This document shows, piece by piece, positions 21,216 to 35,755 of a DNA stretch of 64,000 bases. This DNA comes from Neoarius graeffei (Eukaryota > Chordata > Actinopteri > Siluriformes > Ariidae). Position 1 is the stretch's first letter; every line of letters starts with the position of its first letter. Where the stretch lies: assembly GCF_027579695.1 (NCBI RefSeq), contig NC_083577.1, forward strand, positions 67,045,741 through 67,109,740, in the 5' to 3' direction. A program made the position numbers and the translations under genes. The notes under the pieces are model-generated. The model saw nothing but the letters and a program-made list of their open reading frames with translations, had not been told where the DNA came from and made no database searches.

Positions 21216-22110
21216 GGTTGAGAAGGTTTACTTACTTATGGTTGTCTTACATGTCTTCCCATGTAATACCAAGGATCTTTTGGAGGCACTTAATGTGGAA
21301 GCTTTCCAGTTGTTTCAAATGTTGTCGGCAGAGTGTCCATGATTCGGCGCCATATAGGAGAATGGAGAGGTATACTGCCCTGTACACAGTGACCTTGGTT
21401 CTTAGGAGCAAATTTTGATTCAGAAATACCCTTGACCAGAGACGCCCAAAGGCAGCAGATGCAGCTTGAACACAGTGATTGATTTCCTCGTCCACAAATC
21501 CAGTATTTGAGATGATGCTACCAAGATATTTGTAGTACTCTTTGTTGACTAATGTTTCATTGTTGATGTTGAATTCAGAGGTAGATGTGCTATTGATTAA
21601 ATATTGTAACACTTCAGTTTTACGAGGATTAATGTGCAAGCCGGCGCGGATATAAGCTGCTGTGAGTATATCAGTCATTCTCTGTAGAGAATCTGGAGAA
21701 TGAGAGCCAATAACAGTGTCATCTGCATATTGCAGCTCATACAGTGTAGTACATGATGTCTTTGTTTTTGCTTTAAGTCTTCGCAGGTTGAAAAGACTGC
21801 TGTCAAATTGATATCTAAGTGGGATCCCGTCTTCTGGTGAGAAATTACTTCTAGACAGCAATGTAATCACCACAACATACAGTAGATATTGAAAAGAGCA
21901 GGGCCCAGTACACAGCTTTGCTTGACTCCAGTGTTCACGCTGAATGGTTCAGACTCCTCTTTCCCAACCACAACACAGGCCTGCATTCCATCATGAAATT
22001 GGCGAATCAAACTGAGGATAATTGGCGGACAGTCGTACTTTTCTAGAATACCCCACAGAAGTTTTCTGTTCACTGTGTCGAATGCCTTGGTGAGAATCTA
22101 TGATAGGGTT
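21216..22110 (-). pseudogene. LINE reverse transcriptase fragment, frameshifted
   Basis: Minus-strand frames 21867-22073 and 21247-21873 together cover the palm and thumb of a non-LTR reverse transcriptase. Visible are TKAFDTVNRKLLW (start of the conserved block), a VNTGVKQ-C motif, the catalytic YADD in LQYADDTVIGSHS, FGRLWSRVF and LLYGAESWTL. A frameshift near 21870 separates the first two motif groups. The 5' part (endonuclease) is absent and the 3' end stops soon after KILGITWEDM, followed by a short TTAC repeat. The motif style fits an RTE- or jockey-like LINE; the exact clade is not settled. The fragment at 60160-60445 encodes the C-terminal part of a similar element. Confidence 0.8.
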
Positions 22111-22261
22111 GAGAAGGACAGTCTGATTAACCCAATTCAAAAGCCAGAGTGAAGAGGTGTTTCTTTAGCCTAGATTTAAAAGTGTCTACAGTCAGTCATT
22201 AGTAAAAAGAAACGCGTAAGAGGCCTGAATTTGGGCTATTATTATAATTAAACCCTGACTG

Positions 22262-22645
22262 ATAGTTTTCCAGAACTTTATCCTGAACTTGTTTTGATAG
22301 CTCCTTGGTCTTGCTGTTTGTTGAGGTATACCTTTAACAAACTCAGGGGTCTTCCAGGAACAGGCATATTTCTATAAAGATCATGTGACACGTCTTTATT
22401 TGCACACATTGTACTGTTACTTTTGATGGCTGTTTGCTTGTGAGCTACTTTAGATGTTTCACAACAATGGGGTTGTGAAAATACTTACATAACCACAACT
22501 TTTGTGTTTTTATTTGTAAATGATTTTGCTGTATTTACGTATTATCGCCTGCTTCAATATTATGAGCTATTTTGTGTCGATTTGTGTCATATAATCACAA
22601 TTAATTTAATTTCAGTTCCAGCTTGTAACATTGCAAAATCTAGAA
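22262..22645 (-). mobile_element. Tc1-like 5' end remnant
   Basis: The minus strand near 22265-22320 encodes KTKELSKQVQDKVLENYQ, the N terminus of a Tc1 transposase. It is preceded by a leader and repeat region up to about 22645. The rest of the transposase is deleted. This is a different Tc1 family from the one at 17-19 kb and is closer to that at 1-1173. Confidence 0.7.
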
Positions 22646-22658
22646 AGAATGCAATCAC

Positions 22659-23033
22659 GGGCGGCACGGTGGTGTAGTGGTTAGCGCTGTCGCCTCACAG
22701 CAAGAAGGTCCTGGGTTCGAGCCCCGGGGCCGGCGAGGGCCTTTCTGTGTGGAGTTTGCATGTTCTCCCCGTGTCCGCGTGGGTTTCCTCCGGGTGCTCC
22801 GGTTTCCCCCACAGTCCAAAGACATGCAGGTTAGGTTAACTGGTGACTCTAAATTGACCGTAGGTGTGAATGTGAGTGTGAATGGTTGTCTGTGTCTATG
22901 TGTCAGCCCTGTGATGACCTGGCGACTTGTCCAGGGTGTACCCCGCCTTTCGCCCGTAGTCAGCTGGGATAGGCTCCAGCTTGCCTGCAACCCTGTAGAA
23001 GGATAAAGTGGCTAGAGATAATGAGATGAGATG
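22659..23033 (+). mobile_element. tRNA-derived SINE (type A), 13-bp TSD
   Basis: Full-length plus-strand copy, tail GATAATGAGATGAGATG. Perfect target duplication AGAATGCAATCAC at 22646-22658 and 23034-23046, at the edge of the Tc1 remnant. Confidence 0.95.
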
Positions 23034-23526
23034 AGAATGCAATCACTTGGTTTGTGAAAGAGTGAACATGTTTTGATGTAGTGTAATAAGAGAGGACTTT
23101 ATTAGTGTCTGTATCCTTTTTGTCAGAATTCAACAACTTGTTCCTCATCTCATAGCCCGGTAGCAACAACTCTTACATTCATTTTCACCAGTACTGTTGT
23201 ATTAAAAGTGCAGTTGGGGAAACTAAACCCAGGATCAGAGATGAGATGAATAATAATGATAATGCTTAAAATTTGATGAGAGAAGGGGAGAATATTTCCT
23301 GCATGAGAATCTTATGATAAAAATGTGGGTGGCTGTCTGCCTGTCTGTATATTTGTTTGTTCTGCTATGCTTATAAGAATAAACAGGAGGAGCCTGCAGC
23401 CATCTACAGCTCCTATCCACAGGCCACAACCAAAACTATTACTCCCACCACCCTGATGAAGGCCAGACCTCCAATTTATCCACTATGTACAATCCAAGTC
23501 CAAAATATTCTTCAACAATCTAATGT

Positions 23527-23880
23527 TGAGGCTTAACACGGTCGCCTCACAGCAACAAGGTTCTGGGTTTGAGCCCAGCAGCCGGCGAGGGCCTTTCTGT
23601 GTGGAGTTTGCATGTTCTCCCCGTGTCTGCGTGGGTTTCCTCCACAGTCCAAAGACATGCGGTTAGGTTAATATGGGACGGCCTTGGGCTGAGGTGCCCT
23701 TGAGCGAGGCACCTAACTCCCAACTGCTCCCCGGGTGCTGTTAGCGTGGCTGCCCACTGCTCTGGGTACGTGTGTGTGCTCATTGCTCACGTGTGTGCGT
23801 TCACTGCTTCAGATGGGTTAAATGCAGAGAGGAATTTCACAAGTGTGTGATGAATAAAGTTGTGCTTTCTTTCTTTCTGT
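23527..23880 (+). mobile_element. tRNA-derived SINE (type B), 5'-damaged
   Basis: The head is incomplete (starts TTGAGGCTTAACACGGTCGC). The core is followed by the type B tail with GGCCTTGGGCTGAGGTGCCC and ends GATGAATAAAGTTGTGC plus a short (TTTC)n run. Confidence 0.88.
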
Positions 23881-24279
23881 GAATCTCTGGGTCCTTTGGA
23901 CAGTTTGGGCTTTGCCCTTTGTCGTCACTCATGCCTGATCTAATGGTCGGATGTGGAGGTTCTGAAAGAACAGCTCCAGCTTGTGCTCAGCATGAACATG
24001 AATCTGCAGATTTTTACTCAGATCCTCGGGGTATCAAGCAGCTATCTGAGTATCTGAGCTGACGAGGCTTAGCAGCGTTAAACGTGGCCCCAGGGTGCCA
24101 AAGAATTGGACAAAGTTGAGATAAAGGGGCACATTTTAGGATTACTGTCTGCGTCCTAATAAGCGCCCGTGCGCGTCCCTAATTCCCCTTGATCTCTGTA
24201 ATCTCTGGAACAAGTGACGATTGTTATTCATGCGTTTGGATCTTAAATATGATCACCGAGCCCCTGATCCAAACTGCAG

Positions 24280-26102
<1,823 letters not shown>

Positions 26103-26185
<83 letters not shown>

Positions 26186-26186
26186 T
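26103..26186. repeat. (AGAT)n microsatellite
   Basis: About 20 uninterrupted AGAT units at the end of the second intron duplication copy. Confidence 0.92.
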
Positions 26187-26566
26187 AAAAACAAGTAAAC
26201 TCTAAAAGTGCAAAGTGACTACTGCCAGTAAACAGATAGCTCTGGCAGTGCAAAAGTTACAGGAGGACCAGGGTTATAAACAGGACAGTACAGCAGAGAG
26301 GTTAGAGTTGTTTCTGTCAGACAGAGGTGAGTTACTGAGACAAAGGTGAGTTAGTGACATATAGACAAAAATCAGCCGAGACACATTGATTTTATCAGAA
26401 CTGATGTAAAGATGTGTCGAATGGAAGAAATTTGAATTAAACTACAGCTACAACACAGCAAATTTATACTAAACATCACTGATTTCTGTAGGTAGGCTAT
26501 CTAAAATATATCTCATATTCAAATACATCTTTAAAACACAACATTTATTCAGTGTTATCATCACAA

Positions 26567-26568
26567 CA

Positions 26569-26620
<52 letters not shown>

Positions 26621-26690
26621 AAACTTTATTGATCCCTTTGGGAGGGTTCCCTCAGGGAAATTAAAATTCCAGCAGCATCATTAGAGAATA
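26567..26690. repeat. (GATA)n with ACTTTATTGATCCC tail
   Basis: A GATA run (26568-26620) is followed by ACTTTATTGATCCCTTTGGG and AGGGAAATTAAAATTCC. This microsatellite-plus-tail combination recurs at 38669-38783 and is a common dispersed repeat type in fish. Confidence 0.75.
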
Positions 26691-27015
26691 AACAGATAAT
26701 AGAAAATAGAGAAAACTTCTAGATAAATTAAGTATTAACATATACAAATATAAAAAATAAAATATGAAAAAAAATCTAGCAGAAAAAGTATTGCACATTT
26801 ATATTGCACATTGTCAGATAAACTCAAACGAGCCTATATCTTCATAACTACACTCGTGCAGAATTTAAATTTGTCAACATGCAACTGGACACAAAATGTG
26901 ACCTTTTAACAATTTGAGATCTAGGCCTACAGCTTAATATGCTCTGTATCTACCGTATATGTTTGATATACTCGTGTATACACATATTATGGACACATAT
27001 ATATATATATCTTGA

Positions 27016-27255
<240 letters not shown>

Positions 27256-29195
27256 GCTGGAGCATATGAACAAACACTGAAGTGAATGATCATTTAGCAA
27301 GTTGACATTATTAACACAGATTGAAGCCCCATCCGATCTACTGCTTCATTTCTGTGTATCTGTGGGAGTATGCTATTTTACTTACACCTGGACCATAAAG
27401 TATACAAAACCAGTCAGACGTTAATGTTTGAAGTTGAACTTTTTTTTTTTTTTGACACAGTAAAATTCCCAGTGTAGAATTAACACTTACAGTGTGTGTA
27501 AACCGATATGGGCACAAATAAACATTGGAAGAGTAACGAACATCTGTCTGAAGATAGCAGGCTGATGGGTGTATAATAAGAAATATATATAATTCTTATT
27601 ATAATGCTTGTTTACAGTTATGGCACATTGTACAGGTTTTTAGTACAAAGATGCTAAGATGGTAGCACTATACAATTATAAAAATGCTGCTGAAATTTGA
27701 GTTATACTATTATTTTACCTCATTTATTGACAAATGTGCATCTTAAATAGGCTAAATTTAAAAAGTAAAACAAATCTAACTAAGGGATATGATAAAATGT
27801 GTTTATTAAGCCAATAATTTCATTTAATTTCATATCAGAACAAACATAAGACATCAAATATGACACTATTAATGGGTCACTGACCTGAACGCCACAAGAA
27901 AAAAAAAAAGAAAAAAGTAAACAATAAAATATCATGCTAGCATTATGTATCTAGCTAGGCTTTGATTATCTAGTGTTGCCACCAGCTTTACCTCCAGCTG
28001 ATCCTGTTTTGCTAAAATAACTAAACCTTTGTCCATAATTACGGATGACAAAATAATGTAAGAACCGAAAAATAATAACAGCAAAAGTCAAATGATGTTA
28101 TTTTACTGCTTCCAGTAAATGATAATGGTGGCTTGTTTAACAGTGAAGTTAACAATACTCAATATTTTACAATTTATAGTCACAGGAGTGTTATTGTAGC
28201 TATATAATAAGGTTCTTTGATATTTTATAACCTTCCATTACTGTAAATAATTTCTGGGCTGCAGTATCAAACTGTAAAACACATTGAAAATGTCATACTG
28301 TTTTGAATGCGGTATTTTATTGTTGAAATTACAGAAATTATTTGCTGTGTAAGATTTAATGGGCATGTCATCGATCACATATATGAACCCAAAGATATGT
28401 CTTGCAGATGTTTTCCTAGTCAACACTCAACAGTCAAAAGCTGTTTTATAATTACACTCAAAAGTGTACCATCAGGCCAGTTTTAATTGGTTTAGTTTAG
28501 TTTGGTTAGCTAGTGTAGGTGCCAAAATTCAGTCGATTAAAATATGAACATTTATTTTGATGTTAATTAGACGCTCCCTTAGTTGTAGTGATGTCACCTA
28601 GCAAGTACCAGTCCAGAGCTGTGAGACCTGGGAGCGACACAGATTTATGACTGTATGCCTAAATGTTTTATAAAAAGAACATTCTTGGACTGATGTGATG
28701 CACTGTGCCTCCAGCCGCTCTGTTAATTATGAAAATTACTGATAGATTACCACTACAGCTAGTATTAATTGTGAAAATTATAAACCTGTCTTAAAGATTC
28801 TCTCATAAATACTATCTTGACTATCATTTCAAAGCATATCAACTCAGAGCTGGTCTGGACTCATGAATTCTTTCATATTCCCGTATAAGAAGTCAAAGAC
28901 ACACTTTCTGTGGCCTGCGATTGAGTAGATTTTGTTTAAAGAAGTAGGTTTTCATTCACCACTGGGCATTTTGCTGTGTGGCCTGTCTGACTATGTGTTG
29001 TGTGTATCAAACATGTATTTAAACTATGTCAAATCATGTTTATGAGGACAATGTGTGAATTATTAGTATAGGTCTGTCTGGGATGTTGATGGGTTGCTAG
29101 TCCTATATGATGTATTTGTCCTGTAGCACAATTTATACATTGCACTGTTAATATTTATTTAGGTATTTCAATAAATAATGTTTTGTATAACTGGT
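27256..29195 (+). other. Probable 3' untranslated region of c1ql
   Basis: This stretch has no open frames of note and little repeat content, unlike its surroundings. Poly-A signals AATAAA occur at about 27517 and 29170. The later one would give a 3' UTR of about 1.9 kb, which is not unusual for a neuronal transcript. The end point is an inference. Confidence 0.4.
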
Positions 29196-29699
29196 TTCTT
29201 TGTATGTATTAAATGTCATCTTGAGATACATCTGAGTCATGACTCATGGTGAGCACATCATGTTTTTAACCACAGGATTTTTTTTTTAAATATAACATAT
29301 GCTCTCTGTCTATGGTATAAGATTGACATTACCAAATAATGTTCACTAAATAATGTACATCTCAGTAAATGAGTAAAGGATGATTAGGAAACAACATCCC
29401 AGCCTGTATGGAGGTCTTTGCAGGAGTGTGTGCGCGCTGCTAGTTGTTGGCTGGTCCAGCTGTCAAGCTTCCAGAACTGTGAGCCTTGGCTCAGCACCAA
29501 CTTGGCTACCAATCATTGATCATTCTCCTACTGTAGCAAAGACTGACCTTTGACCCCCCACTGACTCAAAAAAAAAAAAAACACTGGCAGTTGCATAAAA
29601 ATGTTGCATAAAAAATGATTGGGCTTCTAACCCAATCACTTATTATTAGATAAATGTGTGTGTCTGAGTGAGAGAGAGAGAGAATGAATGAATGAATGA

Positions 29700-30065
29700 A
29701 TGAACTAGAAGAGCACTTGGTAGAGCACATACCTCTGCCAAGCCAGATATTATCAACATTAAAATCTAATCATTTGAACCTAGGATAATACTAAACTTGT
29801 ACACCAAATTTAATCAAAATCCATTCACTACTTTTTGAATAACGTTGGAAACAGTCAAAAAAAATCCTGGATCCACAGACATATCCGGATTTGCATCAAA
29901 ATCCAAGCAATTGTTCCTTGGCCCATGGCTCACCTTTCCTCAAAATTTCATCAAAATCCATTCACTATTTTTTGAGTTACGTTGGGAAGAGCAAACAAAC
30001 AAACAAATGGAGGCGCAAACATAACCTCCTCCAACAACTCCAACAACGTTGGCAGAGGTAATGAA
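29700..30065. mobile_element. Dispersed repeat, possibly RTE-type 3' end
   Basis: The segment contains AAAATCCATTCACTACTTTTT twice (29817 and 29951) and ends AACGTTGGCAGAGGTAATGA. This resembles, from memory, 3' ends of RTE-like LINE repeats that end in GGCGGAGGTAATAA. No coding part is present and the 5' limit is unclear. Confidence 0.45.
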
Positions 30066-32394
30066 ACAATTTCCCCTGGCTCTCCAAGCAACACACTCTC
30101 TTCCAATGAAGCGTGACATACAATTCTTCAGTAAGCACTGACAAATATGTCTTATTCATTTATTTATGTATCAGCAATGACTCTAGTTTCTGGCAGTGCC
30201 TGAGCTCGTTTATATTTTTAGACTCAAGTCTTACTCAAGTCTTACATGCACTTCTATAAGGATAACTTATATTGAAGAGGTCTCGTCTTTTGTGATAGTG
30301 ATATCGAACAGCTGGTGTGCAGCCATGTTTATGTTTTTGGTTTTGTTTTTTTTTACACACATTTCTCACCCCTTGGATAGCACATTTATCACTCACCAAG
30401 TGCATCATCTGTTAGAACTGCCAGTGATTATAGTTTATCCATTATATAAGTCATACTTGTCACTGTTACTTTATTTCATCATTATCTCACTGCTAGACAT
30501 CAAGATATCGAAAGCAGCACTTAGTTTTAATCAACCAAAGAGCTGCTCAATACAGTACTGTTTATCTACACAACGTGGCATCCAAACCCAGCTTTGTTCC
30601 AAACATCTGTCATACTCAGGACATGTTACTTGTTTATAGCAGTAAAGACTTTTGCTTATAGCTGTAGATGTGTGCCAATTTGTTTTGCATCGTAATGCTT
30701 CCTTGGAGTAATAAAAGTAAGTGTAAATAAGAATATTAATATATTGTACTCACTGGTCTTTAGATGTATAAATGCTCTGCCATTTTAGACATACTGTAGT
30801 TACTAAACTATATGCAATAAAGTTAATAAACTGAACTTTCAAATGTAAGCAGTTGTTAATTTCAGCTAGCAGACTTAATGAGAGTATGTAAGATGTATAT
30901 GTGTATTTTCAAAAGTGAAATGTTTTGCCATTTAGATCTTAGAGAATCAATAAAAGAAAAGCACTGAAAGCATATACAGTCATAATGTGGTCTTAGTAGG
31001 CTTAAAATGCCTTTACTGAAATTGTTATGTGATGAATTAATTATCTACTGAGACTGAGGTATTGCTTCATGTAAGTATATGTATATATACAGTACTTTAG
31101 CTCACTTGTCCACAGCATGGCGCTATCTGCTTGTGAGCTTATAGTCAGTGCTACAGGTATCCAGTTTTCCAAAGTTGGGGACAGCCTCCTGTCATCTCTT
31201 CAACCTTAGTGAGTGCCCAGGAAACATATGTACACTGCACCGGATTAGGGCCAAATACAGTTCAAATACAATTGAACTGTACAAATACAGTTCAAATACA
31301 GTCCAAATACAGTTGATCTGATGTGCAATTCGCACATCAAATCAAAAGTGTGCCAGGGGAATCACTGACAATTCACTGTGCTGATCTTAACACTACTGTG
31401 GGTACCAGTGGTGAACCGTTACTATTAGAGCTGGGACTTCAACTCAGCCAAAACTTAGCCAGACACCAAAAAAGCAACAGGACAAAGGATTTTGCAAGGG
31501 ATTAGCGGCAGGCTTCCAGGTAGCTCCGTTGTGTGTAGTAGTTATCAGTGTTGATTTAACTAAGTAAATTACACAGGGAAATGAATACTTAAGTCTGAGT
31601 GAAAAATACTGTGTTGAGCGTGCGTGGAAGAAGAGTCTGGAGACAGAAATCTTATTTCTTGGTCGTTAGCCTGTGCTACTTGCTCTCAATAGCGCTGGCT
31701 TGACTGCTTTATTAGCATTCGCTAACACTACTGATGTTACTACACTGGCTGGAAGGTGACTTCACTGCTGTACTGATGGTGCCGGCTCGCTGTTAAGCTA
31801 GCAATGGCCTTCGAGAAGGCTGAGGGCAATACATTTTTGGTCCCTCCCACTATAAATCAAAATCTGATTGGTTAATTCATCTGTCACTTCCTACGTAAAC
31901 ATACACTACCATGGCCTTCTGTCCCAGCAACGAAGTCCTAACCAATGAGTGAGCCAGCTCTAAACTCTTCTCAGCCTAGAGACAACAAACAAAAAAAATC
32001 TCTTTGGATAACTCTATTTTACTGTTTTCAGGACAGTGACCCTTTCATTTCTGAAGCAAATTTGATAGAAAATGAAGCCAAATTAGAAAGAGAAGAGAAT
32101 AATTATAATGAAATTATGAAAGAATGAAAGCAATTAAAGAATAAAAGAAATTAAATATAACATTCGAAATGCTGATATGTTTGGGCCTTCTCTGAAGGCC
32201 AAGGAGGCCCTGATGGTTCCCCTGTGGTGGGTATAAGGGGAATAATTTTGATTTTGCACCAGGTAATATTTTTCTTGTAGATCCTGTCATGTATTTTTTT
32301 ATGAATTATTGCTGTGTGCTCTGTAGGATTCTCCTCTTTCTTTGCATTTGGGTGTAAAATGTATTTTATATATACTGTAGTGACCAGTCCCACA
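30066..32394. other. No gene seen
   Basis: AT-rich sequence. A small tandem array of a CAAATACAGTT-type unit lies at 31252-31318. Two short inverted-looking motifs, GGCCTTCGAGAAGGC (31807) and GGGCCTTCTCTGAAGGCC (32180), suggest an unresolved old element between them. No exon was convincing. Confidence 0.45.
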
Positions 32395-32830
32395 TACAAA
32401 CACACACAAGTCCACTGGAATGCTTCACACAGATGTATTCAAATTGGTTTATTTACTGTTCAGAATGTGCATGTGCTCAATAGCTACATTAATCACATCC
32501 TGAGGTTTAGTCGATCAAATTACATGTGACACGTTTCACTCTGTATAGCAGTTCTAAGGTCAAACCACGATTCTTGGAAATGTTTGAGATGACTGAGAAA
32601 CTTCTGCTTTTCTTCTCTCTCTCTGTGAAACAAAAGATACAGAAGGAAGATACTGTAGATGTGAAATGATAGATACATAGCTGTAAGAACTCGAAGCAAA
32701 AGATTCTCAGTATGTTTTTTTTTTGTTCAAAGGTACAGACTATTAAATGTACCGTTAAAAATCCAAATATGTAAAAATAATAAGATTTGAAGACTTAAAT
32801 TTGTAGACTCCATTAATTTTTGTTAATTAA
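32395..32830 (+). repeat. Inverted repeat arm 1 (pairs with 38340-38868)
   Basis: About 435 bases match, in reverse complement, the sequence at 38340-38868. Shared landmarks are AGTCCACTGGAATG / CATTCCAATGGACTT, CATCCTGAGGTTTAGTCGAT, GTGAAACAAAAGATA and AAAAGATTCTCAGTATG. By eye identity is roughly 85 percent. Similarity ends near 32395 and near 32830. No protein is encoded. Confidence 0.8.
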
Positions 32831-33177
32831 AGGGACAAAATTTACTTTGAATGTACCACCGTACTAACAACCACATATCCTGAAAGGTTATGCAATTTAG
32901 TTTTTTTTTTCCCCAGAGAGTGCATTATTTTCCACCAAATTAACCAACATAAAGTTGAACATTTCACAACTTTTCCATTTCCTGCATTTGCACTTTTTGT
33001 GTTAAGGTTCAGGAACTGAGTAATCACAAAAACATTTCATTTTCCTCTTTATTAAGACAAAAAAAAAATTCCAGTTATCAGTCATTTTCATATCACTTTG
33101 TTTAAGGGGTACTTGCACTAGACTTATTTCACATAAGAACTGTATGAATCTTTTATTAAGTGCTGATGGATGATTTA

Positions 33178-33541
33178 GGGGCGGCACGGTGGTGTAGTGG
33201 TTGGCACTGTCACCTCACAGCAAGAAGGCTCTGGGTTCGAGCCCAGTGGCCGACGAGGGCCTTTCTGTGCGGAGTTTGCATGTTGTCCCCGTGCCTGCGT
33301 GGGTTTCCTCCGGGTGCTCCGGTTTCCCCCACAGTCCAAAGACATGCAGGTTAGGCTAATTGGTGGCTCTAAATTGACCATAGGTGTGAATGTGAGTGTG
33401 AATGGTTGTTTGTCTCTATGTGTTCGCCCTGTGATGACCTGGTGACTTGTCCAGGGTGTACCCCGCCTCTCACCCATAGTCAGCTGGGATAGGCTCCAGC
33501 TTGCCTGCGACCCTGTAGAACAGGAGAAAGTGGCTGGATGG
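33178..33541 (+). mobile_element. tRNA-derived SINE (type A)
   Basis: Full-length plus-strand copy, head GGGCGGCACGGTGG, intact B box GGTTCGAGCCC, tail GGCTGGATGGATGG. GATGGATGATT precedes it at 33165-33175 and recurs at its tail, a likely target duplication although confounded by the GGAT tail. Confidence 0.9.
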
Positions 33542-33863
33542 ATGGATGATTAATGAAAGGCTTATGACAAAATGTGTGCGGTAACAATCGAAGTTTTGTG
33601 TAGTATGAGAAAATAATTTAACGGGTAGATTGTTATGTTTTTAGTCTTCTTGCAATAGTTATTAGTTTGTTTTTACTATAAGCACATTCATGAAGCCTTT
33701 TATGAAGTATCTAGTCCACTTGATTCTATTTATTTAGCTGATATATGGGCTTCATAAATAAGGGAAGTTACAAAAGGAATAGATATGAATTATAAGTTGC
33801 TAGAAAAGTTATGAACACAGAATTGCTTACTGCTAGTTACAGAGCATGATAATAATCATTTAA

Positions 33864-34585
33864 AGGTAGACTGCCTTTCAGATTTTTCAAGTGTAGGTCA
33901 TAAAAAGAATTTTCCCCAACACCCAGTTATTTTTGTTTAGTGGACCGAAAGCTACTGAATTTGAATCACAGACTTCCAATTTTATTCGTTTTTTTTTTTA
34001 AATATAACAATTAATGAATTTAGGGCCATATGACCCTAAATTCTGCGCTATTTTTTTCCTGCTTCACCATGACCCAATTCAAGATACTACATCATGCATC
34101 ATGTGGTGGGCTTTCTCCATTCACGCAAGGCATTGTGGGATACAAATTTGAAACAGGAGAGAAAAATGGAGGACGTGAGTGCGAATGAAACGTGAAAGAC
34201 TGACTACAGTAACAGAAAGTGAGAAGAAAAGACGTTATGCTGTGAAGGAAAGGAAATGCAGGACCAAACTAATAAATATTGGCGGTCAGCGAGCACTTCG
34301 GTGTGATCAGCTGTTTGTTTAGTGACAAAATTATGTAATTGTCAGTGCACGGTCAAGGTAAACCTGCACATGCGCACACTGACTTCCTCTGTCTGCTTGA
34401 CTGCGCGAAGCAAGTGATTTCATGCAAATTATTTGCTCAGGAATTCCCTCAAATTAAATAACTTCCCAGCCATAGAATGGCCTGATATTTTCTGAGATAT
34501 TACAGAAATAAACATATATCACAATAACCAAATTTCAGAGGGAACTAAATTTCACCGATTTTATGAAATCGAAAGGCCATCTAGC
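33864..34585. mobile_element. TTAA-type MITE
   Basis: Ends are AGGTAGACTGCCTTTCAGAT at the left and GAAAGGCCATCTAGC at the right (imperfect inverted repeat). TTAA flanks both sides (33860-33863, 34586-34589). Length is 722 bases with no coding content. Near its middle, 34015-34042 is a 28-base near-palindrome (GAATTTAGGGCC and complement). The superfamily is probably piggyBac or Kolobok, from the TTAA only. Confidence 0.65.
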
Positions 34586-34965
34586 TTAAATAAGAATTTT
34601 GGGCCTTAAACAAGTGAAGTTGATTGAAATTATGCTTTTTAATAGTTTTGAATGCAAATTGTATTGTGTTATAAATACACTGAAATGTAACAGTGCGTAC
34701 TTCATAAACGACATTTCACGGTTTCATGAATATAAGAACAAATAAATAATTTGTAACATAAGGATAAGAAATTCTAGACTCAGAGTGACTGCATATAATA
34801 ATAATTACAATTTTTTTTCTTCTGTTCGTATGAATGTCTAATGTAGGCCCAAATTCAAAAAAGTGTTACCATTATTTTCAATTTAACCATCATCCTTTAT
34901 ATACTTAACGTCTTTTGTCATAAATAGCTATGAGATGTCAAAAATCATTTGATTCTCATTTGATA

Positions 34966-35395
34966 CTTAACAACCTGCCTGGGGTGTGTCCTGCCTCTTG
35001 CTTGAAAACAGCTGTGATTGGCTCTAGCTCATTCACAACCCTTAGTAGGATAAGTAGTATAGATGATGGATGGATACATAACAATAGAAATAAACGGTTA
35101 AATTAATTCATTAATCTTCAGTAACCACTTTATCCTGATCAGGATCATGGCAAATTTGGAGCCTATTCAGGGAAAATGGGGCACAGGGCAGGAAAACACC
35201 ATGAGACACCAGGCCATTACAGATACACACATTCACACATCTATTCACAACTAGGGGCAATTTTAGCATAGCCAGTCTACTGACCAACATGTTTTTGGGA
35301 GGGGGGATGAAACCAGAAAACACAGAGGAAACCCATGTGAACATGAGAAACTCCACACAGTAACCAAGCTGAGGATTGAACTTGGGACCCTGGAA
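34966..35395. mobile_element. Two degenerate SINE remnants back to back
   Basis: 34966-35075 looks like the tail of a plus-orientation SINE (GGGGTGTGTCCTGCCTCTTG, ending GATGGATGGAT). 35105-35395 is the body of a minus-orientation copy (complement of conserved core around 35290-35350). Both are heavily diverged. Confidence 0.55.
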
Positions 35396-35755
35396 TCATC
35401 AATCCACCCAATATCTGTAACTGCTTATCCTGTGCAGGGTTGCAGGCAAGCTGGAGCCCACCCCAGCTGACTATGGGCGAGAGGCAGGGTACACCGTGGA
35501 CAATTCACCAAATCATTGCAGGGCTGACACATTGAGACAACCAACAATTCACATTTAGAGCCAGCAATTAGCCTAACCTGCATGTCTTTGGACTGTGGGG
35601 GAAACCGGAGCACCAGGAGGAAACCCACATAGACACAGGGAGAACTTGCAAACTCCACACAGAAAGGTCCCCGTTGGCCACTGGGCTCAAACCCAGAACC
35701 TTCTTGCTGTGAGGCAACAGTGCTGACCACTACACCACCGTGCCGCCCCCCCCAA
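35396..35755 (-). mobile_element. tRNA-derived SINE (type A)
   Basis: Minus-strand copy with a CACCACCGTGCCGCC head end at 35733-35747 and a tail at about 35400. It has moderate divergence and a deletion in the GTGAATGTGAGTG part. Confidence 0.85.

Noticed and set aside
22677..23006. Open frames of about 100 codons in many places sharing the same peptide (e.g. MVSAVASQQEG or MQASWSLSQLTTGERRGTPW)
   Set aside because: They are frames through SINE copies on either strand; recurrence at every SINE shows they are repeat sequence, not a gene family.
30196..30639. 147-codon hydrophobic frame
   Set aside because: AT-rich composition, no splice signals, no domain pattern and no repeat match; chance frame is the simplest reading.
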